Of a stretch of 32,421 bases of DNA, positions 10,064 to 18,948 are shown one piece after another. The notes beneath the pieces were generated by a model. It made no database searches, was not told the origin of the DNA, and worked only from the letters and a program-made list of their open reading frames with translations. The DNA is from Acidobacteriota bacterium. GTDB lineage: Bacteria; Acidobacteriota; Thermoanaerobaculia; Multivoradales; J023. The stretch lies in assembly GCA_029263355.1 (NCBI GenBank), contig JAJCXQ010000012.1, positions 1 through 32,421 of the forward strand, read 5' to 3'. A program made the position numbers and the translations under genes. Within the stretch, counting starts at the first letter, position 1. Every line of letters begins with the position of its first letter.

Positions 10064-10092
10064 TTGACAGCCTCATTTGATTGTGGCATTCT
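10064..10092 (+). promoter_or_regulatory. Candidate sigma-70 promoter upstream of the initiator tRNA
   Basis: A perfect -35 TTGACA (10064-10069) is followed after exactly 17 bp by CATTCT (10087-10092), which matches the -10 consensus at three positions. A second TTGACA (10122-10127) lies closer to the tRNA, without a clear -10. The leader to the tRNA would be about 100 bases. Confidence 0.4.
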
Positions 10093-10127
10093 CCCGCTTC
10101 TGCCCGGGGAAACTCAGGTATTTGACA

Positions 10128-10172
10128 ACTCGATAGATGACGACTCGATAGATGACGACTCGATAGATACAG
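10128..10172. repeat. 15-bp tandem repeat, three units, in the tRNA leader
   Basis: Units 10128-10142 and 10143-10157 are identical (ACTCGATAGATGACG); the third, 10158-10172, differs only in its last bases. The array lies between the -35-like TTGACA at 10122 and the tRNA, so copy number would change leader length or promoter spacing. Confidence 0.85.
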
Positions 10173-10202
10173 TGCCCACGGATAGGGCGCTCTAAGAAAT
10201 GG

Positions 10203-10281
<79 letters not shown>

Positions 10282-10308
10282 ATTGACGGAAGGCCACACG
10301 TGGCCTCG

Positions 10309-10338
10309 AAAAAGCCAGGCCTCACGCCTGGCTTTTTT
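10309..10338. terminator. Bidirectional intrinsic terminator
   Basis: The hairpin AAAAAGCCAGGC-CTCAC-GCCTGGCTTTTTT has a perfect stem, with a T-run on the plus side and an A-run that becomes a T-run on the minus side. It can end the tRNA transcript (plus) and the MFS operon (minus, stop at 10353). A smaller perfect inverted repeat AGGCCAC-AC-GTGGCCT lies just upstream at 10291-10306. Confidence 0.9.
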
Positions 10339-10352
10339 CGTTCCGATCCAAC

Positions 10353-11660
10353 TCAGACCGCAGGCGGAGCCGGTGGTGGACGCCGGGGTGCTTCGCCGGG
10401 AGAAAGACGGAAGGCGAAGAGGGCAGTCAATAGCACCAGGCTACCCCCGATCCAGAAAGGGACGCCGGGTCCGATCTTCTGGAACACAGCGCCGGCCCAG
10501 ATTGGACCGAGCAGACGGCTCATGCCGCCGAAAGCCTGTTGTACACCCAGAGTCTGGCCAACTTCCCGGGGGTCAGCGTAACGGGAAATCAACGAGGTGG
10601 TGGATGGAAAAAGCAGCGACGTGCCGATAGGAATGAACAACGCCGCCACCAAGAACTGCCCGAGAGTGACGGCGAACGGCCCCAAGATCATGCCGATGCC
10701 GACCAGCAGGGCACCGAGTCGCAACACTCGGACCTCACCAAAACGTCGCACTGCCACGCCCAGCACCAAGGCGCGCATGATCACGGACACCAGGCCGATG
10801 AGGACGTAGAACCAACCGATGTTGCCTTCGTGGATTCCGAAGCGCGCCGCTAAATAGAGGGCGAGGATGCCGTTCATCGCCATGAAAGCCATCATGCCAG
10901 CAGAGTAGATCCAGACCAGGCTGTGCGCGGGCACATTGGGATGCCGCAGAACCGCCACGATCTGAGGACGGATGCGTCGCTTCGGCCGTGGCTCGGCGCG
11001 CTCAGCGGCGGACGACGACTCCGGCAGCCAGCGCCAGGCGAAGAGGATGTTGAGCCCACACAAACCCGCCGCGATCAACCCAGGAGATTCTGGCCCCAGC
11101 CCAGTCCTGATCGCCAGCGACCCGATGGCCGGGCCGATCATCACTCCTGCGCTGGTACAGGCGGTGATCCAGCCCAACCCTTTGGCCCGCTCCTCGGGAC
11201 CCACCGCGTCGGTGACATAGGCTGCCAACACGCTCATATTGCCACCGCCAGCGCCCTGCATCAGACGACAAACCAACAGCAGCACCACCGTGTCGGCAAA
11301 GGCGAAGATCAAGAATGCAACCGCCGATAGGCCCAACGACGCCAGGATGATCGGCCGGCGCCCCAGGCGATCCGAAAGCCTGCCCCAGAACGGCGCGGCC
11401 ACCATCTGGGCAAGGGCGAAGGACGCCATCAACAACCCGACGGTAAACGCGTCGGCACCAAAACGCTGGGCGTACAGCGGCATTAACGGTAACAGCAGAG
11501 CGAATCCGATCATGTCGACGAAGGCCGTCACCATGAGCACCCAGAGCCGCTTCAACGACAGCTTGCTCTCGACCGGGTCGCGATCGACCGCGCCGCGATT
11601 GGCCGAGCCGTGATCAGCCGTGCTGCGATCGCTCAGTGACCTGCCTCCCCGCGTCCCCAC
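10353..11660 (-). CDS. MFS transporter, multidrug/TetA-like
   Basis: A predicted 12-helix major facilitator of up to 435 residues. The first helix (RLWVLMVTAFVDMIGFALLL) is followed by the loop motif GRLSDRLGRRPII between helices 2 and 3, the signature of proton-coupled drug exporters of the TetA type. GAGGGNMSVLAAYVTDAV lies in helix 4-5. The substrate cannot be read from sequence. The frame opens with GTG at 11660, without a ribosome-binding site. An in-frame CTG at 11636 overlaps the permease stop as CTGA and has GGGGAGG seven bases upstream, so it may be the real start. The first 30 residues are a five-residue degenerate repeat encoded by 15-bp tandem DNA repeats. It is last in the operon. 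Confidence 0.87.
   Translation of the reverse strand: MGTRGGRSLSDRSTADHGSANRGAVDRDPVESKLSLKRLWVLMVTAFVDMIGFALLLPLMPLYAQRFGADAFTVGLLMASFALAQMVAAPFWGRLSDRLGRRPIILASLGLSAVAFLIFAFADTVVLLLVCRLMQGAGGGNMSVLAAYVTDAVGPEERAKGLGWITACTSAGVMIGPAIGSLAIRTGLGPESPGLIAAGLCGLNILFAWRWLPESSSAAERAEPRPKRRIRPQIVAVLRHPNVPAHSLVWIYSAGMMAFMAMNGILALYLAARFGIHEGNIGWFYVLIGLVSVIMRALVLGVAVRRFGEVRVLRLGALLVGIGMILGPFAVTLGQFLVAALFIPIGTSLLFPSTTSLISRYADPREVGQTLGVQQAFGGMSRLLGPIWAGAVFQKIGPGVPFWIGGSLVLLTALFAFRLSPGEAPRRPPPAPPAV
11580..11639. repeat. 15-bp degenerate tandem repeat at the MFS N-terminus
   Basis: Four units, 11580-11594, 11595-11609, 11610-11624 and 11625-11639, share a GCGATCG-CC-G-GC-type pattern and encode the polar N-terminal pentads of the MFS protein (DRSTA, DHGSA, NRGAV, DRDPV). 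The array ends at the stop codon of the permease gene. Confidence 0.6.
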
Positions 11661-13288
11661 ACCAGAAAGGCGGCGGCACTCAGCATCATCAGCAAGACAC
11701 CATAGACCGCCGCGATACCAAATTCCTGCACCCGCAACGCGGATTGAATCTCGATCGAGATCGGCCGGGTTTCGTAGGTGTAGAGCACAATCGAGGTCAC
11801 GAAATCTCCGAGAGCGGTAATGAACGCGAGACCAAGCCCCGCCACCAACGCCGGTCGCACCAACGGCAACGTCACCCGCCTGAAAGCCCGCAACGGGCCG
11901 GCGCCGAGGCTATGCGCCGCCTCTTCGAGCGCCGGGTCGAGCTGACGCAGACCGGCGAGAGCGGCACGGCCGGTAACCGGCAGGCAACGCACCAGGTAGG
12001 CCAACGGCAAGATGATCGGCGTGCCGATCCACACGAAGCGCCCAAGGTGGGGAGCGTGAACGCTGAAGGCGGTGCCCAGGGCGATAGCGAAGACGGTGCC
12101 AGGAATAGCCCAGGGCAGAGCGACCAGGCCTTCTAGAGCAGCGCCCAGCCGACCACCTTGACGCAGGGACTGGCGCGCCGCTACCAGCCCGAGGGCGACC
12201 GCACCTGCGGTCGCTGCGGTCGCCATCCACAGGGAGTTGAGCAACGGACGCAGACGCTCGGGCTCGGCGAACAGCTCACGATAGTTGTTGAAGTTGAGTA
12301 CCGGCGGCCACAGCTCGACCGTCCAGGTGCTGTGGGGCACCAGCGAGATGAGTAGCAAGGTGGCGTGGGGCATGAGCATGAAGCCGGCCAGACTCCAACC
12401 GACCACCGCGAAGCCCCAACGCGCCCAGGGGTCTACGATCGGCTTCCTCGACGGCGCCACACCGTGGGCCGACGTCACTGTTTCGTCGGTCTGCAGGCGT
12501 CGAATCAGCCACAGCGCGACAAGCGCCACCAGCGCCAAAACAATCGCTTCGACTTGGGCCAGGGCGTATTGGCCATTAACCCGGGAGGCGACGATCTGGG
12601 TGGTCATCACCCGATAACCGCCAGCAAAGATGTAGGGCGCCGAAAACGAGCCCAGGGACGTCATGAAGGTAAGGAGCGCCGCTCCCAGCAATGCTGGCCT
12701 GAGCTGCGGCAGAGTCACCCGCCACAAGGTACGCCAACGACCGGCGCCGAGGACTGCCGCCGCCTCCAACATCGAGCCGTCGAGCCGGGCGAGGGCAGCG
12801 CGGGCAAAGAGGTAGAAGTAGACGTACATCGAATAGGTGTGGACCAGCAAGATGGCCCCCGGACCATGCAAACGCCAAGGCGGCTGATCGAGGCCGAGGG
12901 TCCCCTGTACCAGACGCGACACGAAGCCGCTCTCACCATAGAGAAAGAGGAACGCGATCACCCCGACTAACGGCGGCAACGCCACCGGCAAGGCGACCAA
13001 CGCGCCCAACACCCGACGTCCCGGAAAATCGGTACGCTCGAAGACAAAGGCCAAGGGCACACCCACCAACCCTGCCAACACCACCGACGCGGTCGAGATC
13101 CACAGACTGCGCCACAAAGCGCGCCACTCATCACCGCGGCGGGCGAACTCCGCGAAGTGCTCCAGGGTCCAGGCGCCGACGCCACCTAAAGCCTCCAATA
13201 GGGTCAGCAGCAGCGGGTAGGTCACCAGCCACACCAATCCCAGCGCGATTCCCCAGGCCAGCCGCCGCGACCGCGACGAGGGTTTCAT
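11633..13288 (-). CDS. ABC transporter permease, fused two-module (FbpB/ThiP type)
   Basis: A 551-residue inner-membrane permease with two homologous halves of about six helices each, as in ferric-iron, thiamine or aminophosphonate importers. Each half has the cytoplasmic EAA loop that docks the ATPase: EAAAVLGAGRWRTLWRVTLP in the first and EEAAHSLGAGPLRAFRRVTL in the second. A short polar linker (near residue 265) separates the halves. The start ATG at 13288 overlaps the ATPase stop as ATGA, so translation is probably coupled. It makes a complete importer with the adjacent binding protein and ATPase. The substrate is uncertain; ferric iron is the commonest for this architecture. Confidence 0.92.
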   Translation of the reverse strand: MKPSSRSRRLAWGIALGLVWLVTYPLLLTLLEALGGVGAWTLEHFAEFARRGDEWRALWRSLWISTASVVLAGLVGVPLAFVFERTDFPGRRVLGALVALPVALPPLVGVIAFLFLYGESGFVSRLVQGTLGLDQPPWRLHGPGAILLVHTYSMYVYFYLFARAALARLDGSMLEAAAVLGAGRWRTLWRVTLPQLRPALLGAALLTFMTSLGSFSAPYIFAGGYRVMTTQIVASRVNGQYALAQVEAIVLALVALVALWLIRRLQTDETVTSAHGVAPSRKPIVDPWARWGFAVVGWSLAGFMLMPHATLLLISLVPHSTWTVELWPPVLNFNNYRELFAEPERLRPLLNSLWMATAATAGAVALGLVAARQSLRQGGRLGAALEGLVALPWAIPGTVFAIALGTAFSVHAPHLGRFVWIGTPIILPLAYLVRCLPVTGRAALAGLRQLDPALEEAAHSLGAGPLRAFRRVTLPLVRPALVAGLGLAFITALGDFVTSIVLYTYETRPISIEIQSALRVQEFGIAAVYGVLLMMLSAAAFLVWGRGEAGH

Positions 13289-14538
13289 TCACCATCCCCG
13301 CGCGAAATGCTGTCCTCGGGCGAAACACCGTCCTCGAGCTGGAAGATGCGCGGCTTCAGACCACCCTCCCGCGGGGCGACGTAAATCTCTTCATGGACTT
13401 TCGGGGGCCGCTTGCCGGCAGACTCGTCGTCGACCAGCACTTCGAGCTCTTCGCCACCCATCAGGCGGACGACACAATAGGTCAGGGGGCCAGTGAAACG
13501 CAGCTCCACCACTCGTCCGGGTAACGCGCCGCCGGTCTCGGAGGTGGCCAACCGCAACGACTCCGGCTTGACGATCAACTCCACTCGCTCGCCTTCGGTC
13601 AACGGCTGGGACGAAACCCCCGACCAACAGACGGAAATATCCTCCACTTGTCCCAGGGCAACCCAGGCCTCGTGCCCCGCGTCAGCTCGTCGGCGTTCCG
13701 TGGACACTTCGTCGATGAAACCTCGCAGGGCGCCGGAACGGCCGATGAAGGACGCCACAAAACGACTGACCGGCGCTCGGTAGAGCTCGGTTGCCGTCCC
13801 CATTTGCTCCAGGCGTCCACCATTGAGCACCGCCACTCTATCGCCGACGTGGAACGCCTCCTCTTGCTCATGGGTCACCAGCACCGTGGTGATGCCAACT
13901 TTCCGTACCGCCGCCTTGAGCTCACGACGGGTGCGCTCACGCAATGCCGGATCGAGATTCGACAACGGCTCGTCGAGCAGCAGCACTCTGGGCTCCGGGG
14001 CTAGGGCGCGGGCCAACGCGACCCGCTGCTGCTGGCCACCCGAGATCTCGCTGACTTTACGAGCGCCGTAGTCCTCGAGGTCGACCAGCTCGAGCATCGC
14101 GGCCACCCGCTCCGCCAAGCCCGACGTTTTGCCCTGAGCTTGCAACCCGAACGCCACATTGTCGAACACCGTCATGTGTGGAAACAGCGCGTAGTGCTGG
14201 AACACCATGCCGAAGCCGCGGCGCGCCGGTTCCAGCGACGCAACATCATCGCCGTCCACCAGGATCTCGCCATGGTCTGGCCGCTCGAAGCCAGCGAGCA
14301 ACCTCAGGGCGGTGGTTTTGCCGCTGCCGGATAGGCCAACCAGAGCCAGGATCTCGCCTTCGGCCAATTCGAGGGAGAGATCCCGCAGCACCTGCACGTC
14401 GCCGAAGCTCTTGTCGAGATGGCGCAGCTCGAGGTACGGAGGGCGTGACGCATCCTTCCCTGCTACCGTGCCTGCTGTCGTTGCCAGGTCTTCCTCCGAA
14501 ACAGTCTCCTCCGTATCTGTCCCCGCTGGCGTACTCAC
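13285..14538 (-). CDS. ABC transporter ATP-binding protein (Fe3+/polyamine/thiamine class)
   Basis: A 417-residue ATPase driving the adjacent permease. In order: Walker A GLSGSGKTT (about residues 68-76), Q-loop FQHYALFPHMTVFDNV, signature SGGQQQRVALARAL, Walker B VLLLDEPLSNLD, and switch histidine VTHEQEEA. After residue about 270 comes a TOBE-type domain (LIVKPESLRL, then VVELRFTGPLTYCVV) typical of the CUT1/FbpC/PotA class. An open frame extends to 14616, but GTG 14538 overlaps the binding-protein stop as GTGA and is preferred. A 33-residue acidic Thr/Ala/Glu-rich extension precedes the ATPase fold, longer than usual. Confidence 0.93.
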   Translation of the reverse strand: MSTPAGTDTEETVSEEDLATTAGTVAGKDASRPPYLELRHLDKSFGDVQVLRDLSLELAEGEILALVGLSGSGKTTALRLLAGFERPDHGEILVDGDDVASLEPARRGFGMVFQHYALFPHMTVFDNVAFGLQAQGKTSGLAERVAAMLELVDLEDYGARKVSEISGGQQQRVALARALAPEPRVLLLDEPLSNLDPALRERTRRELKAAVRKVGITTVLVTHEQEEAFHVGDRVAVLNGGRLEQMGTATELYRAPVSRFVASFIGRSGALRGFIDEVSTERRRADAGHEAWVALGQVEDISVCWSGVSSQPLTEGERVELIVKPESLRLATSETGGALPGRVVELRFTGPLTYCVVRLMGGEELEVLVDDESAGKRPPKVHEEIYVAPREGGLKPRIFQLEDGVSPEDSISRGDGE

Positions 14539-15608
14539 TTCTTTGATCCTTGCCCCCGCACCGAGCGGTCCCAGGTGTTCATCCACTCCGCTCCCTCGCT
14601 CTCGATCAGATCCCAATCCACCTCCGCGGTTACCAACTCAGCCAACGCTTGACGCGCCCACTCGGGCAGCTCCGACACCGGCAAGTCGTCACGGGCCGGA
14701 AGACGGAAAGCCTGCTCGGCCGCCAACAACAATGCCTCGCGACTGCCCACCCACTCGATGAAGGCCCGCGCCGCCTCACCTTGATCCGAGCCCTTCACCA
14801 GGGCAATCGAATCGGCGATCACCGGCGACCCACTGACCGGAAAACGATACCCTAGTGGCGCGCCACGCAGACGCTGGAACAGGATGTCGGTGAGCTCCCA
14901 CATCGTCACCTGCCCCTCCTGTCGCACCATTTTTTGATGTAAAAGCGCCGGGTTGTGGACGTATTCCTTGGTCTGGACATCGAGGCGACGCAACCAATCG
15001 AAGCCGCGATCCGTGTTACCGGTCTCAACGACCGAGCTCGACAGCACCATCCCGAAGATGGTCCGCATGGTACCGCTGGCTACCGGATCGCGAATCAACA
15101 CCTGACCCTGCCAGCGCTCGTCGAGCAAATCGTCCCAGTCTTGCGGCGCCTCGTCGGCGGTGACGGTCTCCTCGTTATAGACCAGCAGCGGCGGTGTGCG
15201 GTAGAGCCCGAAGTAGAGATTCTCAGGATGTTGGTAAGCCGCCGGCAAAGCGTCGGCCCACGATGGACGAAAGGCTTCGAGCAGCCCATCACGGGCGCCG
15301 CGACCGAGGATTGTCGCGGGTCCACCGAACCACACGTCGCACTGTGGATTCGCACTCTCGGTCCGTACCCGTTCATAAACTTCCTGCGACCCCATGTCGA
15401 GGCAGCGGACATCGATCTGCGGGTTGGCGGCCTCAAAGGTCTGCTCCACCAACTGCAGCAGGTCGCGACCATGGGGTGAATAAATGGTCAAAGGCGTCCG
15501 CCCATCACCACAACCACTGAGGAGCCCGGCCACCAGACCGATACCGATCAGGCCGATAACGCAGGAGGTTGAAACTCGGGAAACGTTGTTGTCTCGATAC
15601 CGTGTCAT
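14535..15608 (-). CDS. ABC transporter substrate-binding lipoprotein (family 1/Fe3+ type)
   Basis: A 357-residue exported binding protein. A signal peptide (VIGLIGIGLVAGLLSG) ends in a lipobox with Cys33, so it is probably anchored to the membrane. The mature start LTIYSPHGRDLLQLVEQTF and the segment CDVWFGGPATILGRGARDGLL are typical of periplasmic binding proteins of the ferric-iron, 2-aminoethylphosphonate and thiamine importers; the LLVYNEETV-QDWDDLLDERWQGQV stretch is a strong family mark. The ligand is not resolvable from motifs seen. It starts at ATG 15608, six bases after the PIG-L gene, and couples to the ATPase through a GTGA overlap. Confidence 0.9.
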   Translation of the reverse strand: MTRYRDNNVSRVSTSCVIGLIGIGLVAGLLSGCGDGRTPLTIYSPHGRDLLQLVEQTFEAANPQIDVRCLDMGSQEVYERVRTESANPQCDVWFGGPATILGRGARDGLLEAFRPSWADALPAAYQHPENLYFGLYRTPPLLVYNEETVTADEAPQDWDDLLDERWQGQVLIRDPVASGTMRTIFGMVLSSSVVETGNTDRGFDWLRRLDVQTKEYVHNPALLHQKMVRQEGQVTMWELTDILFQRLRGAPLGYRFPVSGSPVIADSIALVKGSDQGEAARAFIEWVGSREALLLAAEQAFRLPARDDLPVSELPEWARQALAELVTAEVDWDLIESEGAEWMNTWDRSVRGQGSKK

Positions 15609-15614
15609 CGCGAT

Positions 15615-18266
15615 TCAATCCTCCGCGCTGGGTTTGCCCAGAGCCAGCAGGTTGGCGAATAGACGGTAGGCTCCGGTGACCCCTGTCGGCAGCTGTCGGA
15701 AAAACGCCAGTCCAGTGTAAACATAATGACCCTCGCCGAGCTCCGCCACCAACAACGCCCCCCGCTTCTCGTCACCCCCAGGATCCGACATCGCCAACAG
15801 GGGACGATAAGCATCGTCCCAAGTGCCAGCAAAGTAGAGCCCACGCTCTTGCACCCAGCCCTCCCAATCCGCCGTCGCGAGACGGTTCGGATTGGTGAAC
15901 ACCGGATGTTGCGGCTCGAGCAGAGTCACTGCTGCTGTCTCGTCGGTGACCCGGTCATGGGGCCTCCGAATCTCCAGGGGATAGGGTGCGTAACCGCCGC
16001 GGGTAAATTGATATTGCTGGTACTGCACGATCAGCAGACCACCCTGGCGGGCATAATCTAGTAGACGCGGGCTCGCGGCCACCAATGCCGGGTCGATCTC
16101 GTAGGCTCGGCTACCGACGACAATAGCGTCGTAAGCCGACAGATCTTGATCCGCCAGATCAGTGCCGGCCAGCACCTCAACCGGCAGGCCGATGCCGCGC
16201 AGATGCTCCGGCATGCGATCCGACGCGCCGCGGATGTAGCCCACCCGACCGAGCTTGGGGAGTCGGATATCCGCAGCGTTCACCTCGACGCGAGCGACCT
16301 GTGGCCGAGGAGTGGGGCGCACGTGCCCATAGTCGATCACCGGAAAGGCGCTGAGGAACCGTCGCCCGTTCGAGTCGATCAAAGCCACTTCGATGAAATG
16401 CCGACCCGGCGCCATGTTCGGCGGCGCCTGCAAGGTCAGCTCGACGGTTCGGCGGCGACGAGCCGGACTGAGCTCGACCTCGACCGGCGGCAGAACCGGC
16501 CACCCCGCTGGCAAGACCACCTCGAGCCGCGCCGTTTCCGGTTCGTCCAGATTCGAGGCCACCTGCACCTCGAGGGTTTTTTCCGTCGCCGCGTCCAGCG
16601 GCCACACCACCAAGCTTGGCTCGACCGAAACTTCCAACGCTGGCACCGCGCGGATCGGCCGGCGCACCTCGCCAACCGCCTGATCACCGACGCGGTAGAC
16701 GAGCTCCCGGCGCAACGAAATCGGCACGCCACCGAGGGTGAAGTCGAAACGCAAACTGGCCGGTGGCGGTTGGAACGGCTCGCCGCGGATCTCGGACCGC
16801 ACCTCGCTCCAATCATAGAGATCACCCACCCGAGGCAACTCATGAAAGTAGGGCATCGTCGGCTCGCTCGCCGTCGGTACCGCGATCGTGATCTGTCGCT
16901 CGTCCGTCGACTGGACGGAGAATCTCGAGCGCGTGGCCTCTGCCGTCCTGCTGTCTACCAGTCGCCAGCCGGCGGGGCTTTCGACCGTGACCTCGAGCGC
17001 CTCGACCGGTAACTCGCCAGCGTTCCAGAAAATCGACCGAGCTTCAAACGACTCTCCCAGCACTACCGTTTGCCGGCTGGTGATCGCGTCGGCCGCAACC
17101 TGGGCGGCGTTGGCCAAACCTTCATAAGCAATCTCGAGCTTCTCGGCGATCAGCTCACGGGCATGGCCGGCAGCAGGCGCCACCGCCAAATCTTCTGCCA
17201 GATCCTGCAGCAGACGAACGATCTCGAGCAACGGCTCGGCGGCGTGCCCGGGTTGGCCGGCGCCGAGCTGCTTGCGGGTTGTGGTGGCGATCTCCGCCAC
17301 CCGCTGCAAGCGGATCGCGGTCTCCCGTTGCAGTTCCCCCGCTGGCACCATGTCAGCGATCGCGGCCAACGACGTGTCGACACCGTCGAACGGTGAGGTC
17401 GCATTGATCCCACCCACCCCCGCCACCCAGGCGAGGCGTCCGGATGCATCACCCAACGGCTGCACCGAGCCCATGTCCTGGCAGAGGTGCTGTGAGCGAC
17501 TGGCGAGCGCAATCTGCAGAATCGACCGACCACTGAACGGCTCGATGATCCCCAGAGGCAGCTCCATCCAACCGCTCTCCGCATCACGCTGTGGCCGGCG
17601 ATAGAAGGACGAGATGGTCCACGGCGCGAGGCCTTCGGCGTCGAGTTGCGGAAACGCTTCCGGGTCGTCGGACAGACGGAAAATCTCCTCTGCCACCCAA
17701 CCTGAAGCTCGATGCTGACCGTGCCCGGCATCGGCCGATGGCCGAAAGACCGCCATCAGGACTTGTGGCTTGAAGCGCCGCACGACCCGCATTGCATCTT
17801 CGAGCAGGATCTCCCGCGGCCAGCGTTCGAGGGTCTCGTCCAATGAACGGGTGTAGCCGAAGTCGTAAGCGCGAGTGAAGAATTGGCGCGCGCCGTCGAT
17901 GCGCCTGGCTGCCTCGAGCTCGCGGGAACGCAGCAACCCGAGGTCCGGACCGAGCTCGGAGCCGATCAGGTTCTGCCCGCCATCGCCGCGACTCAACGAC
18001 AGGTACGCCGCTTCGCCGCCCAGGCTGCGGGCGACCCATGTCAAAAGCGTTGTGCTCTCGTCGTCTGGATGGGCGGCAATCATCAGTAGGCGCTGGTGGG
18101 TTGCCAACCGCACGAGCGCTCGATCGAGCGCCGCCAAGCCGCCTGTCGATGCTGAATCCAGGGCGCGGGTATCCGTCGGAACAGCTGCCGACAGAGGTCT
18201 CCCTACCGCCAACACAAGAACGAGAAAAAGACCCCACCGAAAGTACCTTGGACCGGATGCTCGCAT
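15615..18266 (-). CDS. Secreted PIG-L deacetylase with C-terminal amidotransferase-like domain
   Basis: An 883-residue exported protein. Residues 1-28 are a signal peptide (RWGLFLVLVLAVGRPLSAA). Residues about 58-260 are a PIG-L/LmbE zinc deacetylase domain with AHPDDE (65-70) and a later GHGQHRASG, whose histidine should complete the zinc site. The middle has two beta-sandwich stretches of NEW3-like type (SPAGWRLVDSRTAE; VVLPAGWPVLPPVEVELSP). The last 220 residues (VEVLAGTDLADQDLSAYDAIVVGSR onwards) resemble a ThuA/class I glutamine-amidotransferase fold. The family removes N-acetyl groups from sugars; the substrate here is unknown. The frame is open to a GTG at 18311, but ATG 18266 gives a proper signal peptide. 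It is the first gene of the ABC/MFS operon. Confidence 0.88.
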   Translation of the reverse strand: MRASGPRYFRWGLFLVLVLAVGRPLSAAVPTDTRALDSASTGGLAALDRALVRLATHQRLLMIAAHPDDESTTLLTWVARSLGGEAAYLSLSRGDGGQNLIGSELGPDLGLLRSRELEAARRIDGARQFFTRAYDFGYTRSLDETLERWPREILLEDAMRVVRRFKPQVLMAVFRPSADAGHGQHRASGWVAEEIFRLSDDPEAFPQLDAEGLAPWTISSFYRRPQRDAESGWMELPLGIIEPFSGRSILQIALASRSQHLCQDMGSVQPLGDASGRLAWVAGVGGINATSPFDGVDTSLAAIADMVPAGELQRETAIRLQRVAEIATTTRKQLGAGQPGHAAEPLLEIVRLLQDLAEDLAVAPAAGHARELIAEKLEIAYEGLANAAQVAADAITSRQTVVLGESFEARSIFWNAGELPVEALEVTVESPAGWRLVDSRTAEATRSRFSVQSTDERQITIAVPTASEPTMPYFHELPRVGDLYDWSEVRSEIRGEPFQPPPASLRFDFTLGGVPISLRRELVYRVGDQAVGEVRRPIRAVPALEVSVEPSLVVWPLDAATEKTLEVQVASNLDEPETARLEVVLPAGWPVLPPVEVELSPARRRRTVELTLQAPPNMAPGRHFIEVALIDSNGRRFLSAFPVIDYGHVRPTPRPQVARVEVNAADIRLPKLGRVGYIRGASDRMPEHLRGIGLPVEVLAGTDLADQDLSAYDAIVVGSRAYEIDPALVAASPRLLDYARQGGLLIVQYQQYQFTRGGYAPYPLEIRRPHDRVTDETAAVTLLEPQHPVFTNPNRLATADWEGWVQERGLYFAGTWDDAYRPLLAMSDPGGDEKRGALLVAELGEGHYVYTGLAFFRQLPTGVTGAYRLFANLLALGKPSAED

Positions 18267-18387
18267 AACTTGGATTGTAGCGGATCTCAGCCACCGGCCG
18301 AGATCCACCACGCGGTTACCGTAACCACCTCAACCGTCAACACATCATCATGGTATTGTCGCCTTCTCACCGACCCGAAAGATCATC

Positions 18388-18948
18388 ATGAAGAGCAGCA
18401 ATTGGAGCAGCCCGGACGCCGACGAACATGGCTTCGTCAGTTTCGACTTGATCAGGGGAAAGGCTGCACAGCTCACCCGCGACCAATTTGCCGAAGAGTT
18501 TCCGGTCGCCGCGCTGATGGTGATGTTCGGCGGCGCTGGCTCGGCGCAAGGCGGCGACCCTCTGGATGTCAGAGATTCCGGTATTCAACTGCTAACGGTC
18601 TCGATCAAGAGCACCGCCATCCTGCGCTACCTGGGTAAGCTGGCGTTCATCGCCAAGCGCCCAGGCAACCCCTTCGCGCACCTCATCTCGGTTGGCCGCT
18701 CGGCCAGCAACGACATCACCATCGCGGTCGACTCCGTCTCCAAGGTCCACGGCTATTTTGTCCTCGATGGCGGCGGCTGGTGTTTTACCGATCATGGCTC
18801 CACCAACGGCACCACCTTGAACGGCGACGAGCTCTCCACCGGTGAAAAATACCGGCTGTTCGACGGATCGATGTTGCAACTCGGGGTCGAGGCGACCGTC
18901 GAGTACCTCAGTCCGGATGCCCTGTACGATCGTGCGTTGAGCGAGTAG
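18388..18948 (+). CDS. FHA-domain protein
   Basis: A 186-residue cytoplasmic protein. Residues about 97-175 are a forkhead-associated domain with the full phosphothreonine-binding set: GR (103-104), SND, Ser118 and His121 in S-x2-H, and STNGT with Asn140-Gly141. The N-terminal 95 residues are not recognised and may be an adaptor region. FHA proteins bind phosphothreonine on partners of Ser/Thr kinases, but no such kinase is in the window. There is no clear Shine-Dalgarno before the ATG at 18388. The 121-bp gap to the PIG-L gene is divergent and must hold both promoters. Its 3' end overlaps the convergent helix-turn-helix gene by 41 bases. Confidence 0.86.
   Translation: MKSSNWSSPDADEHGFVSFDLIRGKAAQLTRDQFAEEFPVAALMVMFGGAGSAQGGDPLDVRDSGIQLLTVSIKSTAILRYLGKLAFIAKRPGNPFAHLISVGRSASNDITIAVDSVSKVHGYFVLDGGGWCFTDHGSTNGTTLNGDELSTGEKYRLFDGSMLQLGVEATVEYLSPDALYDRALSE

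Noticed and set aside
16146..17012. Plus-strand open frame of 288 codons
   Set aside because: Antisense to the PIG-L gene; Arg/His/Gln-rich shadow with no family features.
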